From positions 62,001 through 126,000 of the forward strand of contig NZ_JARXYZ010000004.1 of the NCBI RefSeq assembly GCF_029894125.1: a DNA stretch of 64,000 nucleotides, in the 5' to 3' direction. Positions 1 through 9,437 of this stretch are shown here, one piece after another. The position numbers were made by a program, and so were the translations under genes. The stretch is from Kitasatospora sp. MAA19 (GTDB lineage: Bacteria; Actinomycetota; Actinomycetes; Streptomycetales; Streptomycetaceae). Each line of letters starts with the position of its first letter. The stretch's first letter is position 1. Under the pieces are notes generated by a model. The model made no database searches. It was not told the DNA's origin and saw only the letters and a list, made by a program, of their open reading frames with translations.

Positions 1-210
1 CAGGACCTCCAACGCGACCACGGCTGGTCCGGCGGCGACGAGACCCGCGCCGCCCTCGCCCCCCGCATGTCCTTCCTCATGAACACCGGCCGCTACCCCG
101 CCTACCAGCGCTACCTCCACGAGGCCACCCGCAAGGACGACCCCACCTGGCAGTTCGAAACCGGCCTCGACTGCGTCCTCACCGGCATCGCCACCCACCT
201 CGGCATCTGA
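1..210 (+). CDS. TetR/AcrR-family regulator, C-terminal fragment
   Basis: Only the last 69 residues are present; the gene runs in from the left edge and stops at TGA 208-210. The fragment is helical, with a stretch reading GRYPAYQRYLHEA and an ending FETGLDCVLTGIATHL. That pattern (aromatic, acidic, then GLD..L.GI) is common at the end of TetR regulators with a tetracycline-repressor-like ligand-binding domain. The DNA-binding helix-turn-helix would lie outside the window, so the family call rests on the C-terminus alone. It converges on the exporter gene that ends at 303. The ligand and target genes cannot be read from this piece. Confidence 0.55.
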   Translation, partial: QDLQRDHGWSGGDETRAALAPRMSFLMNTGRYPAYQRYLHEATRKDDPTWQFETGLDCVLTGIATHLGI

Positions 211-302
211 CCCCGGCCCGCCCCCGCCCCGCCCCCGACTGCGCAGGACGTCGGACGGGCCGACTTCCTGCGCGGCGGACGGTCCGTGACGGTCCGACCC
301 GG

Positions 303-1256
303 TCAGGGGCGGCGGCGAACCGGGCGGGTGGGGAGGGCGAGGAGGGCGAGGCCGGCAGCGAGGACGGCGAGGCCGGACCAGGAGACGGCGGGCAGGCGTT
401 CACCCAGGGCGGCGACGCCGAGCACGGCGGCGACGGCGGGTTCGGCGAGGGTGAGGGTGGTGGCGGCCTGGGCGGAGATGTGCCGCAGGCCGTGGCCGAA
501 GAGGCGGTAGGCGAGGAAGGTGGTGATCACGGCGAGGTGGAGCACCACCGCCGCGCCGCGCGCAGTGCCGATCCACCGCACGTCGCCGAGCAGCAGGACC
601 GGCAGGACGAGGAGCGCCGCCCCGCCGAACATCGCCCCCATCACCCCGGCCGAGGGGTGCCCGCGCCTGATGAGCTTCCCGCCGACGAGCGAGTAGGCGG
701 CGTAGGAGAGCCCGGCGAGCGCGGCCAGCACCACCCCGGTGGCGTCCACCGCCGTGGCGCCGCCGGTGAGTTCGGGGCCGAGCACCAGGACGGCGCAGCC
801 GACGACCGCCGTCGCCGTGGCGCAGGCCCAGCGGCCGGTCGGCCGGCCCTGCCGGGCGAGCCAGCCGAGCAGGCCGGTGAAGACGGGGGCGCTGCCCAGC
901 GCGATCACGGTGGCCACCGCCACGCCGGTGCGGCTCACGGCCGGGTAGAAGCTGATCGGGTACCCGACCACCGCGACCGCGCCGACGACGAGCAACCACC
1001 GCTCCCGGCGGCCGCACGTCCGGGGCAGCGCGCGGGCACTACGGGTGGAGAGGAAGAGCAGCAGCCCGCCGAGGACGAGCGCGGCGGCGCCGATGCCCGC
1101 CGCCGGGGCCCCGGCGGGCGCGAGCGAACTGGCGGTCCCGGTGGTGCCCCACAGCAGGGCGGTGGCCAGGATCGGGACCGGCCCGTCGAGGGGGTTGGTA
1201 CGGCGCCCGGCGGGGGCCGGGCGGGTGGGCGCGGGCACAGTGGTGCGGTTCGGCAC
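303..1256 (-). CDS. EamA/DMT-family transporter (drug/metabolite exporter)
   Basis: Integral membrane protein of about 317 residues with roughly ten hydrophobic segments arranged as two EamA repeats. The first begins at ILATALLWGTTGTASSLAP and the second near VVLAALAGLSYAAYSLVGGK. The C-terminal repeat carries the family pattern LTLAEPAVAAVLGVAALGE, in which the E-P pair and the later GE are conserved. DMT exporters move metabolites or drugs by proton coupling; the substrate is unknown. I chose GTG 1256 because GACGGAAG lies just upstream. An in-frame start at 1322 would add 22 residues, and GTG 1238 is also possible. The partial TetR gene ending at 210 converges on it. Confidence 0.85.
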   Translation of the reverse strand: MPNRTTVPAPTRPAPAGRRTNPLDGPVPILATALLWGTTGTASSLAPAGAPAAGIGAAALVLGGLLLFLSTRSARALPRTCGRRERWLLVVGAVAVVGYPISFYPAVSRTGVAVATVIALGSAPVFTGLLGWLARQGRPTGRWACATATAVVGCAVLVLGPELTGGATAVDATGVVLAALAGLSYAAYSLVGGKLIRRGHPSAGVMGAMFGGAALLVLPVLLLGDVRWIGTARGAAVVLHLAVITTFLAYRLFGHGLRHISAQAATTLTLAEPAVAAVLGVAALGERLPAVSWSGLAVLAAGLALLALPTRPVRRRP

Positions 1257-1504
1257 AGTCGTGAACTTCCGTCGTCGAAAACCGTGAGAGAGGACTGGTT
1301 TCGAAACGGGCGCACACGGCAAACCCCTGGCGGCGGTCTGCGCCGGCCAGGGTCGCGGGGCTCAAGCCACCAGCGCGCGCCCGATCAGGCGCTGAGCGGT
1401 GGCAGCGCGACGCGCCAGTACGAGTTCACGCGCCGATGGTAGCCGGGAGGAGGTGGCGGATGGCCCGGAACAGCCGCCCACGCAGCCCTCCGATGCGGGC
1501 GATC

Positions 1505-1571
1505 GTGAATATTCACAGGCGGCGGCGTTAACCTATGCAAAATCCAAAGGTGAACTAGGTTACAAACCTTT
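1505..1571. promoter_or_regulatory. AT-rich palindromic patch in the 604-bp gap upstream of the EamA gene
   Basis: The gap 1257-1860 holds no convincing gene. Within it lies a locally AT-rich stretch with a perfect 12-bp palindrome, GTGAATATTCAC, at 1505-1516. It also holds an inverted repeat AAAGGT (1546-1551) / ACCTTT (1566-1571), which encloses AGGTT-aca-AACCT. Such dyads are typical of operators. The nearest gene that could be controlled is the EamA exporter, starting about 250 bp away on the minus strand. The rest of the gap is ordinary GC-rich DNA without recognisable structure. Confidence 0.35.
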
Positions 1572-1860
1572 CAATCCAAGACGCCTGGTTTGCCCACATG
1601 CTGAGATCCGTGCGATAGTCGAAGCAGCCCGACGGCGGGCGCCACAGCACGCCGCCCTGGGCGCGGAGACTTCGGCTGGCCCGACCTGGCACGGCCGACG
1701 CCCATCGCGCGGCACGCACCCCCTTGGCCGGCGCGATGACTTGCAGGGGCCCCCACCCGCCGGACCACGGCGACCTCGGGGGCCCTGCGCGTTTTCCGGG
1801 GGACGCCCGGACCCGCGACGCCCGGACCCGCAGGCCCCGGCACGCGGACTTCGCAAGCCC

Positions 1861-2415
1861 TCAGGGGCGCTCACGGAACTCGCGGACCTTCAGCTCGAAC
1901 CAGACGCCCTTGCCGCGCGGCAGCAGGTCGGCACCCCAGCGGTCGGCCAGGTCGTCGACGACCCGCAGGCCCCTCCCCCGCTCGTTGGCCGGCTTCGCCT
2001 CGGCGAGGATCATGCAGGGCAACGCCCGGGAGGAGTCCCGGACCTCGACGCGGAGCCAGCCGGGCTTGCGGACCACCTGGAGCCCGATGGTGCGCCCGGC
2101 GGCGTGCCGAACGGCATTGGAGACCAGTTCGCTGGTGAGTAACTCCCCGGCCTCCAGGTGCTGGTGGAGGTCCCAGGCCTCCAGGACCGACAGCACCAGC
2201 CGGCGGGCCACCGGGCCGGTCTCCGGCCGGGACGGCAGTCGTACCTCGTTCGGCACGGACTGATCGCCCAACCTGCCGCAATACATCTCCTGCAGTTCCT
2301 CGGAGCTGAGCCGTTCCAGCGCCGCCAGCGCGCCCTGGACATCGATCCACGACGCCTCGGCGACCATTCCGGCCCCGGGAACTGATGACTGATCTGTTTC
2401 GCCCCAACCCGCCAT
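1861..2415 (-). CDS. ATP-binding anti-sigma-like protein (HATPase_c_2)
   Basis: Protein of about 184 residues of the serine-kinase-like ATP-binding family that is abundant in Streptomyces and related to the anti-sigma factors RsbW and SpoIIAB. The Bergerat-fold signatures are visible: LLTSELVSNAVRHA (N box, with the Mg-binding Asn) and ERGRGLRVVDDLADRWG (G1 region with the glycine turn), followed by GKGVWFEL. The first 60 residues are not conserved in the family. Members usually bind anti-anti-sigma or sigma partners; none is adjacent here. The start is uncertain: ATG 2415 gives the usual family length, while ATG 2367 and 2427 and TTG 2499 are also in frame. None has a strong ribosome site. 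Confidence 0.8.
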   Translation of the reverse strand: MAGWGETDQSSVPGAGMVAEASWIDVQGALAALERLSSEELQEMYCGRLGDQSVPNEVRLPSRPETGPVARRLVLSVLEAWDLHQHLEAGELLTSELVSNAVRHAAGRTIGLQVVRKPGWLRVEVRDSSRALPCMILAEAKPANERGRGLRVVDDLADRWGADLLPRGKGVWFELKVREFRERP

Positions 2416-2633
2416 GCGGTCCATCATTGCGGAACGCAAGCGGCCGCGTACGGACAATGAGCAAACGATCTCCCCCGAGTCGGCATATGCCGCGTGCAAG
2501 AGGAGGGCGGCAGGAGAGCGACAAGAAGCCCCGGAGGAGCCGCGGCGAGGGCAACCCGGGCCGCGTCGGCGTCAAGCCCGGGTTGCCGCGAAGCCGCCCC
2601 GACCAGGGCGATCAGCAGCCGGTCCCCGGCCGG

Positions 2634-3857
2634 CTACCAGGCGCTCCAGGCCAGGTTCCAGCCACTCAGACCGTTGGCCGGGTCGAGGGTCTCCTTCTTC
2701 GTGGAGTTCTTCACGATCACGACGTCGCCGACGATCGAGCCGTCGTAGAACTTGCCCATCGAGGTGGAACTGCCGCCGCCCTCGACGTCCTTGAGGCCGA
2801 CGCAGCCGTGGCTGACGTTGTCCTCGCCGATGACCTTGCTCCAGTAGTTACCGTGCACGTAGGTGCCGGACGTGGTGAGCCGCATCGAGTGCGGCACCTG
2901 GAGGTCATACGGGGAGCCGGTCATGCCGGGCATGGTGCTGGACTGCATCCGCACCACGCCCTCCTTGGACATGACGACCATGGTGCCGTTCCAGGTGGGG
3001 TGTTCGGGCGAGCCGGAGGTGATGTCGATCTCGGACGCCTGGCCGTTCAGCTCGACGGTCATCCGGTGCGCGGCGGCGTCAACCGTCGAGATCTGGGATC
3101 GCCCGATCGTGAAGGGCTCGTCCCGGTCGGTGCCGTACACCCCAGGGGTGATCTCGACGTTCTTGAGGCGGTAGTGCACGGTCACCTTGGTGCCGGGCGT
3201 CCAGTACTTCTCGGGACGGAAGTCCAGCCGGCGGTCGTCGAACCAGTGGCCCTTGACCACGGTGCCGTTGTCGGTCTCGAAGGTGATGCCCTTGAGGACC
3301 GCCTCCTTGTTCTTGACGTCCTTGCTGAAGTCCACCGAGACGATCATGCCGACGCCGTACGTCGCGTCGTTGTCCACGTTGTCGACGGCCTTGGCGAGGG
3401 CCGTCGGCGTCAGCGTGGTGAAGCTGCTGTCCGCGGTGGAGACCGCGCCGCTGGCGTCCGCGGCCATCGCGCTCACCTGGTAGGCGGTGCCCACCGAGAG
3501 GCCGGCGGACGGGGTCCAGCTGGAGCCGTCGGCGGCGATCGTGCCGGGTACCTCCTTGCCGCTCTTGTCGCTGACCTTGACGGTGGTGAGCTTGCCGCCG
3601 GTCGCACCGACCTTGAGCGCGTCGGGCGCGACGTCCACCGCGCCGGCCTGCGGCGCGATGGTCACCACGGCCTGGGACGCCTTCGGCGCCGCACTGCTGG
3701 GCGTCGCGGTCGGAGCGGCCGTCCCGGCGGCCGCGCCGGCCCCCAGGTCCGCCTTGGCCACGCCCCCGCCCCCGTTCCCGCCGCCACCGCACGCGGCCGT
3801 CAGCACCATCGCCCCGCCGACCAGACCGACGGCCACCACTCTGCGTATCGACCTCAA
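2634..3857 (-). CDS. L,D-transpeptidase lipoprotein (YkuD), first of three tandem paralogues
   Basis: Protein of 407 residues predicted to form 3-3 cross-links in peptidoglycan outside the membrane. It has a basic N-terminus, a hydrophobic stretch and a lipobox-like LTAAC near residue 21, then a Gly-rich linker and two Ig-like modules (one containing VGMIVSVDFSKDVKNKEAV). The C-terminal YkuD domain carries the HGNYW and SHGCVGL motifs; the likely catalytic Cys is about residue 352. I chose TTG 3857 because AGGGAGGG lies 8-9 bases upstream and the signal peptide follows directly. Longer in-frame readings would translate the 18-bp repeat at 3901-3972. Two close paralogues follow upstream on the same strand. 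Confidence 0.9.
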   Translation of the reverse strand: MRSIRRVVAVGLVGGAMVLTAACGGGGNGGGGVAKADLGAGAAAGTAAPTATPSSAAPKASQAVVTIAPQAGAVDVAPDALKVGATGGKLTTVKVSDKSGKEVPGTIAADGSSWTPSAGLSVGTAYQVSAMAADASGAVSTADSSFTTLTPTALAKAVDNVDNDATYGVGMIVSVDFSKDVKNKEAVLKGITFETDNGTVVKGHWFDDRRLDFRPEKYWTPGTKVTVHYRLKNVEITPGVYGTDRDEPFTIGRSQISTVDAAAHRMTVELNGQASEIDITSGSPEHPTWNGTMVVMSKEGVVRMQSSTMPGMTGSPYDLQVPHSMRLTTSGTYVHGNYWSKVIGEDNVSHGCVGLKDVEGGGSSTSMGKFYDGSIVGDVVIVKNSTKKETLDPANGLSGWNLAWSAW

Positions 3858-3900
3858 CGTCGATCCCTCCCTCTGAACCCTCCGCGGAGGAACCCCCGCG

Positions 3901-3972
3901 GACCCCACCAACACGACGGACCCCACCGACACGGCCGACCTCACCAGCACGGCGGACCCGACCACTACACGC
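3901..3972. repeat. Four copies of an 18-bp tandem repeat
   Basis: Four imperfect 18-bp units lie head to tail at 3901-3918, 3919-3936, 3937-3954 and 3955-3972. Each starts GACC and carries a CCACC-like core; the second unit is GACCCCACCGACACGGCC. The array sits 44-115 bases upstream of the preferred start of the first L,D-transpeptidase, so it is probably leader DNA. Read in the gene's frame it would encode a six-residue Val/Gly/Ser repeat. Confidence 0.8.
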
Positions 3973-4024
3973 ACCGGCCCCCGGAAAGGTTGCGCCATTC
4001 GAGGGCCGGGGCGCTCCCGAAACG

Positions 4025-4064
4025 CGAGCGGCCCGACCCCAACGGGTGAGGATCGGGCTGCTCG
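4025..4064 (-). terminator. Hairpin downstream of the second L,D-transpeptidase
   Basis: Arms CGAGCGGCCCGA (4025-4036) and TCGGGCTGCTCG (4053-4064) pair over 12 positions with one mismatch around a 16-base loop. It lies about 50 bases past the stop codon at 4116 on the minus strand. There is no T-run, as is common in this group. Confidence 0.55.
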
Positions 4065-4115
4065 TCCGTACCGCGCCGACGAACCGGGACTATCCGGGCC
4101 GTCGGCGGGCAGGGA

Positions 4116-5375
4116 TTACCAGTTCGCCCAGGCCACGTTCCAGCCGCCCAGCCCGTTGGAGGGCGCGACGGTCTTCTCCTTGGTGTTCACGATCTTGACC
4201 ACGTCACCGACCATCGAGTCGTTGAAGAACTTGCCCGCGACCGAGGTGTCGCTGCCGCCCTTCTCGTCCGCCATCGAGACGCACCCGTGGCTGGCGTTGG
4301 TCTTGCCGAACGGGTTGGCCCAGTAGTTGCCGTGCACGAAGGTGCCGGAGGTGGTCAGCCGCATCGCGTGCGGCACGTCCTGGATGTCGTACTCGCCGCC
4401 GAGACCGACGGTCTGCGAGTTCATCCGGGTGACCTTCTCCTTGGACATGACCACCATGGTCCCGCCCCAGGACGGCGTCGCGTCCGCGCCCAGGGTGACC
4501 GGCACGGTGGTGCTCTTGCCGTCCCGCTCGACCGTCATCTGGTGCGACTTGGCGTCGGCGGTGGAGATCTGGGAGCGGCCGACGGTGAACGGCTCGTCCT
4601 TGTCCACGTCGCCGTAGACGCCCGGGGCGACCTCGACGCTCTTCAGCCGGTACTTGATGGTGACCTTGGTACCCGGCTTCCAGTACTCGGCCGGACGGAA
4701 GTCCAGCCGGTTGTCACCGAACCAGTGGCCCTTCACCTCGGTGCCGTTGTCGCTCTCGAAGGTGATGCCCTTGAGGACGGCGTCCTTGTTCTTGACGTTC
4801 TTGCTGAAGTTCACCGAGACGATCATGCCGACGCCGTAGGTGCCGCCGTCGCTGATGTTGTCGTTGGTGGAGACCTTCTTGTCCGGCGTCAGCGTGGTGA
4901 ACGAGGTGGTGGACGCGGCCACCAGGCCCTCGGCGTCCTTGGCCTGCGCGTTCACCTTGTACGCCATGCCGACGGTGAGCGCGGCGGCGGGCTTCCAGCC
5001 GGTGCCGTCCGGGGTGATCGCCCCCTCGACCGGCTTGCCGTTCTTGTCCGTCACGTCGACCGCGGTGAGCTTGCCGTTCGAGACGGACACCTGCAGCGCG
5101 TTGCTCGGCGCCACGTCCTGGGCACCGTCCTTCGGCTCGACCGCCAGCACCGCGGCCGAGGTCTTCGGCTCCGCCGACGCACCCGCCGTCCCGCCCGCAC
5201 CCGCCGTCGCCGCGGGCGCCGCGTTGTCGCCCCCGCCGCTCGTGCCGCCGCCCTTGTCGTCGTTGCAGGCCGCGGTGAGCAGCAGCACCCCACCCATGAC
5301 CAACGCCATCGCACCCCTGCGCCCGTAGCGGCTGGTGGTACGTATCGCGGCGCCGGCCGTCTTCCCCGTCTTCAC
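4116..5375 (-). CDS. L,D-transpeptidase lipoprotein (YkuD), second paralogue
   Basis: Protein of 419 residues with the same layout as its neighbours: an N-terminal hydrophobic helix ending LLLTAACNDD (lipobox, Cys near 41), a Gly/Ala-rich linker, two Ig-like modules and a YkuD catalytic domain. Catalytic-region motifs are FVHGNYWANPFG and NASHGCVSM, with the likely nucleophile Cys near residue 365. The predicted role is peptidoglycan 3-3 cross-linking on the outer face of the membrane. GTG 5375 is preferred because GGGAGGGGAG lies about six bases upstream; GTG 5399 is also in frame but places that site inside the gene. It is most similar to the third paralogue around RMNSQTVG and to the first in the Ig-like region. 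Confidence 0.9.
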   Translation of the reverse strand: MKTGKTAGAAIRTTSRYGRRGAMALVMGGVLLLTAACNDDKGGGTSGGGDNAAPAATAGAGGTAGASAEPKTSAAVLAVEPKDGAQDVAPSNALQVSVSNGKLTAVDVTDKNGKPVEGAITPDGTGWKPAAALTVGMAYKVNAQAKDAEGLVAASTTSFTTLTPDKKVSTNDNISDGGTYGVGMIVSVNFSKNVKNKDAVLKGITFESDNGTEVKGHWFGDNRLDFRPAEYWKPGTKVTIKYRLKSVEVAPGVYGDVDKDEPFTVGRSQISTADAKSHQMTVERDGKSTTVPVTLGADATPSWGGTMVVMSKEKVTRMNSQTVGLGGEYDIQDVPHAMRLTTSGTFVHGNYWANPFGKTNASHGCVSMADEKGGSDTSVAGKFFNDSMVGDVVKIVNTKEKTVAPSNGLGGWNVAWANW

Positions 5376-5549
5376 GGTTTCTCCCCTCCCGGTATTCACT
5401 CCCTTGACGCGTTGAGTGCCCCCATGAGTTGCACCGGGCGTCGATCTTTCGCGCCGGGTCAGGGCGCGCCGGAGCAGGATAGCCGGGCCGTCTGAGCGAG
5501 CCCCGGGCGGAGGTGGGTGGAGCGGGGGTGAACCGGCAGTGAAGATCGA

Positions 5550-6809
5550 CTACTGCGGGGTGGAGCCGGCGGCGGCCGAGACGGGACCGAGGGCACTGCC
5601 GGCCACCCACTGCTCCCACGGCACGTTCCAGCCGTTGAGGCCGTTCTGCGGCGGCACGAAGTCCCCGGCGGAGGCCTTCACCTCCACCACGTCCCCCGGA
5701 ACGGTGTGCTCGAACAACCAGCCCGCCGGGGAGTCCTTGCTCGCGCCGCCCTTGGCGTCGACCAGGCCGATGCAGCCGTGGCTGGTGTTGGCGGTGCCGA
5801 ACACCCCGGGATCCGCCCAGTAGTTGCCGTGCAGGAAGGTGCCGGAGGTGGTCAGCCGCATCGCGTGCGGCACGTCCTTGATGTCGTACTCGTCGCCCAT
5901 CCCGACGGTCTGCGAGTTCATCCGGGTCACCTTGTACTTCTCCGACACCACCATCACCCCCCGGTAGGTGGTGTGGTCGGGGCTGCCGCCGGACACCTTG
6001 AGCACCCGCACCACCCGGCCGCCCTGGCCGGCCCGGACGGTCAGGGTGTGCGCGTCCAGGTCGACGGTGGAGACCTGGGCCCGGCCGATGGTGAAGTGCA
6101 GGTCCTTGGTCTGGGTGCCGAACTCGCCCGGTGCGCCCTGCACACCCTTCATCCGCAGCGCCACCGTCACCTTGGTGCCGGCCGCCCAGTACCGCTGCGG
6201 GCGGACGTCCAACCGCTGGTTGCCGAACCAGTGCGCGGCCACCGGGACGGGCGGGTCGGCGCTCACCTGGACGGCCTTCTCCACCGCCGCCCGGTCGGTG
6301 ATAGGCCGGCTGAAGCGCAGCGACACCGGCATGCCGACGCCGACCGTGGAGCCGTCCTCCGGGGTGAAGAAGGCGACGAAGGTGTGCGCCCGGGTCATCG
6401 TCGAGAACGCCGAGTGCTGGGCCGCCCGTTGACCCTGGTCGTCCTCGGCGACGGCGTCCAGGGTGTACGCGGTGCCCAGCGGCAGCAGGGCGTCGGGCGT
6501 CCAGGTGGCACCGTCCGGGGCGATCGTGCCGGGGACCTCGGCGCCCTTGGTGTCCGCCAACCGGACGGTGACCAACCGGCCCTGTGCCGCGGTCACCCGG
6601 ACCGGGCCCTCGGGCGGCACGTCCTGGGCGCCGTCGGCGGGCAGCGTCGCGACGACCGCCCGGGACGGCGGCGGGGGCGGGGTGTGCGCCCCCGGCCCGG
6701 CGGCGTCCTGCCCCGGGGCCGCCGGGGAGCCGCCGCACCCCGTCAGGACGGCGAGGCCCCAGGCCACCGCCGCCGCCCGCCGCGCCCACACCCGTCCTCG
6801 GCGCCGCAT
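5550..6809 (-). CDS. L,D-transpeptidase lipoprotein (YkuD), third paralogue
   Basis: Protein of 419 residues. The N-terminus MRRRGRVWARR leads into a hydrophobic stretch ending VLTGCGG, a good lipobox with the acylated Cys near residue 24. A Pro-rich linker, Ig-like modules and the YkuD domain follow, with FLHGNYWADPG and NTSHGCIGL; the nucleophile Cys is near residue 346. Start ATG 6809 has GGGAGG about eight bases upstream. It is divergent from glgX, with 201 bp between the starts. Ig-like plus YkuD is the architecture of actinobacterial Ldt enzymes. Three side by side suggests duplication, with each copy perhaps used under different wall-stress conditions, which is inference. Confidence 0.9.
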   Translation of the reverse strand: MRRRGRVWARRAAAVAWGLAVLTGCGGSPAAPGQDAAGPGAHTPPPPPSRAVVATLPADGAQDVPPEGPVRVTAAQGRLVTVRLADTKGAEVPGTIAPDGATWTPDALLPLGTAYTLDAVAEDDQGQRAAQHSAFSTMTRAHTFVAFFTPEDGSTVGVGMPVSLRFSRPITDRAAVEKAVQVSADPPVPVAAHWFGNQRLDVRPQRYWAAGTKVTVALRMKGVQGAPGEFGTQTKDLHFTIGRAQVSTVDLDAHTLTVRAGQGGRVVRVLKVSGGSPDHTTYRGVMVVSEKYKVTRMNSQTVGMGDEYDIKDVPHAMRLTTSGTFLHGNYWADPGVFGTANTSHGCIGLVDAKGGASKDSPAGWLFEHTVPGDVVEVKASAGDFVPPQNGLNGWNVPWEQWVAGSALGPVSAAAGSTPQ

Positions 6810-6924
6810 TCCGGGGCCTCCCACTGTCCACGTCCGATACCGGGAACAACGAGGGCAATCACGGCGGGGACACGCGGAGCGGCCCGAAATCCCCCCATCC
6901 ATCAGCCGCCATCCGCCGGTAAGC

Positions 6925-6978
6925 CCCCGTTCAGCCGCTTCCGATCTGCGCAATCCGGGAAAGAGGAAGTGAACGGGG
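6925..6978. promoter_or_regulatory. Interrupted inverted repeat between Ldt3 and glgX
   Basis: CCCCGTTCA (6925-6933) pairs perfectly with TGAACGGGG (6970-6978). Inside these, CTTCC (6938-6942) pairs with GGAAG (6965-6969). It ends 32 bases before the glgX start, so it may be an operator pair or a leader hairpin of the glgX transcript. Confidence 0.35.
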
Positions 6979-7010
6979 TCCGGGACACCCCGTCCAGGGA
7001 GGGTACGGCC

Positions 7011-9227
<2,217 letters not shown>

Positions 9228-9343
9228 CGGACCTCGACCGCGCAAGCGGCGCCGGAGAGGAGCCCGAGAGGAGCCCGAAACGCGCCCGGCGCGCGGTCCG
9301 GCCCGCTCAACCGGCCGCGCACGCACCACCGTTCAGCCGTGCC

Positions 9344-9359
9344 CCACCCGTACGGGTGG
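9344..9359. promoter_or_regulatory. 16-bp perfect palindrome upstream of the ABC exporter operon
   Basis: CCACCCGTACGGGTGG is a perfect palindrome without spacer, centred about 85 bp before the exporter's start and about 120 bp after glgX. It could be an operator or part of a glgX terminator. The sequence does not decide. Confidence 0.35.
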
Positions 9360-9437
9360 CCGGTTCTCGCCGAAGGGCCCTGTCAGGGGTGAAAAACCTG
9401 ATGAGAAATGACGTGGCCTCGTCCTACCCTCACGACG

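Noticed and set aside
1399..1860. Plus-strand open frame in the 1257-1860 gap
   Set aside because: The composition is low-complexity and there is no family resemblance or convincing start; it continues antisense into the ATP-binding protein gene.
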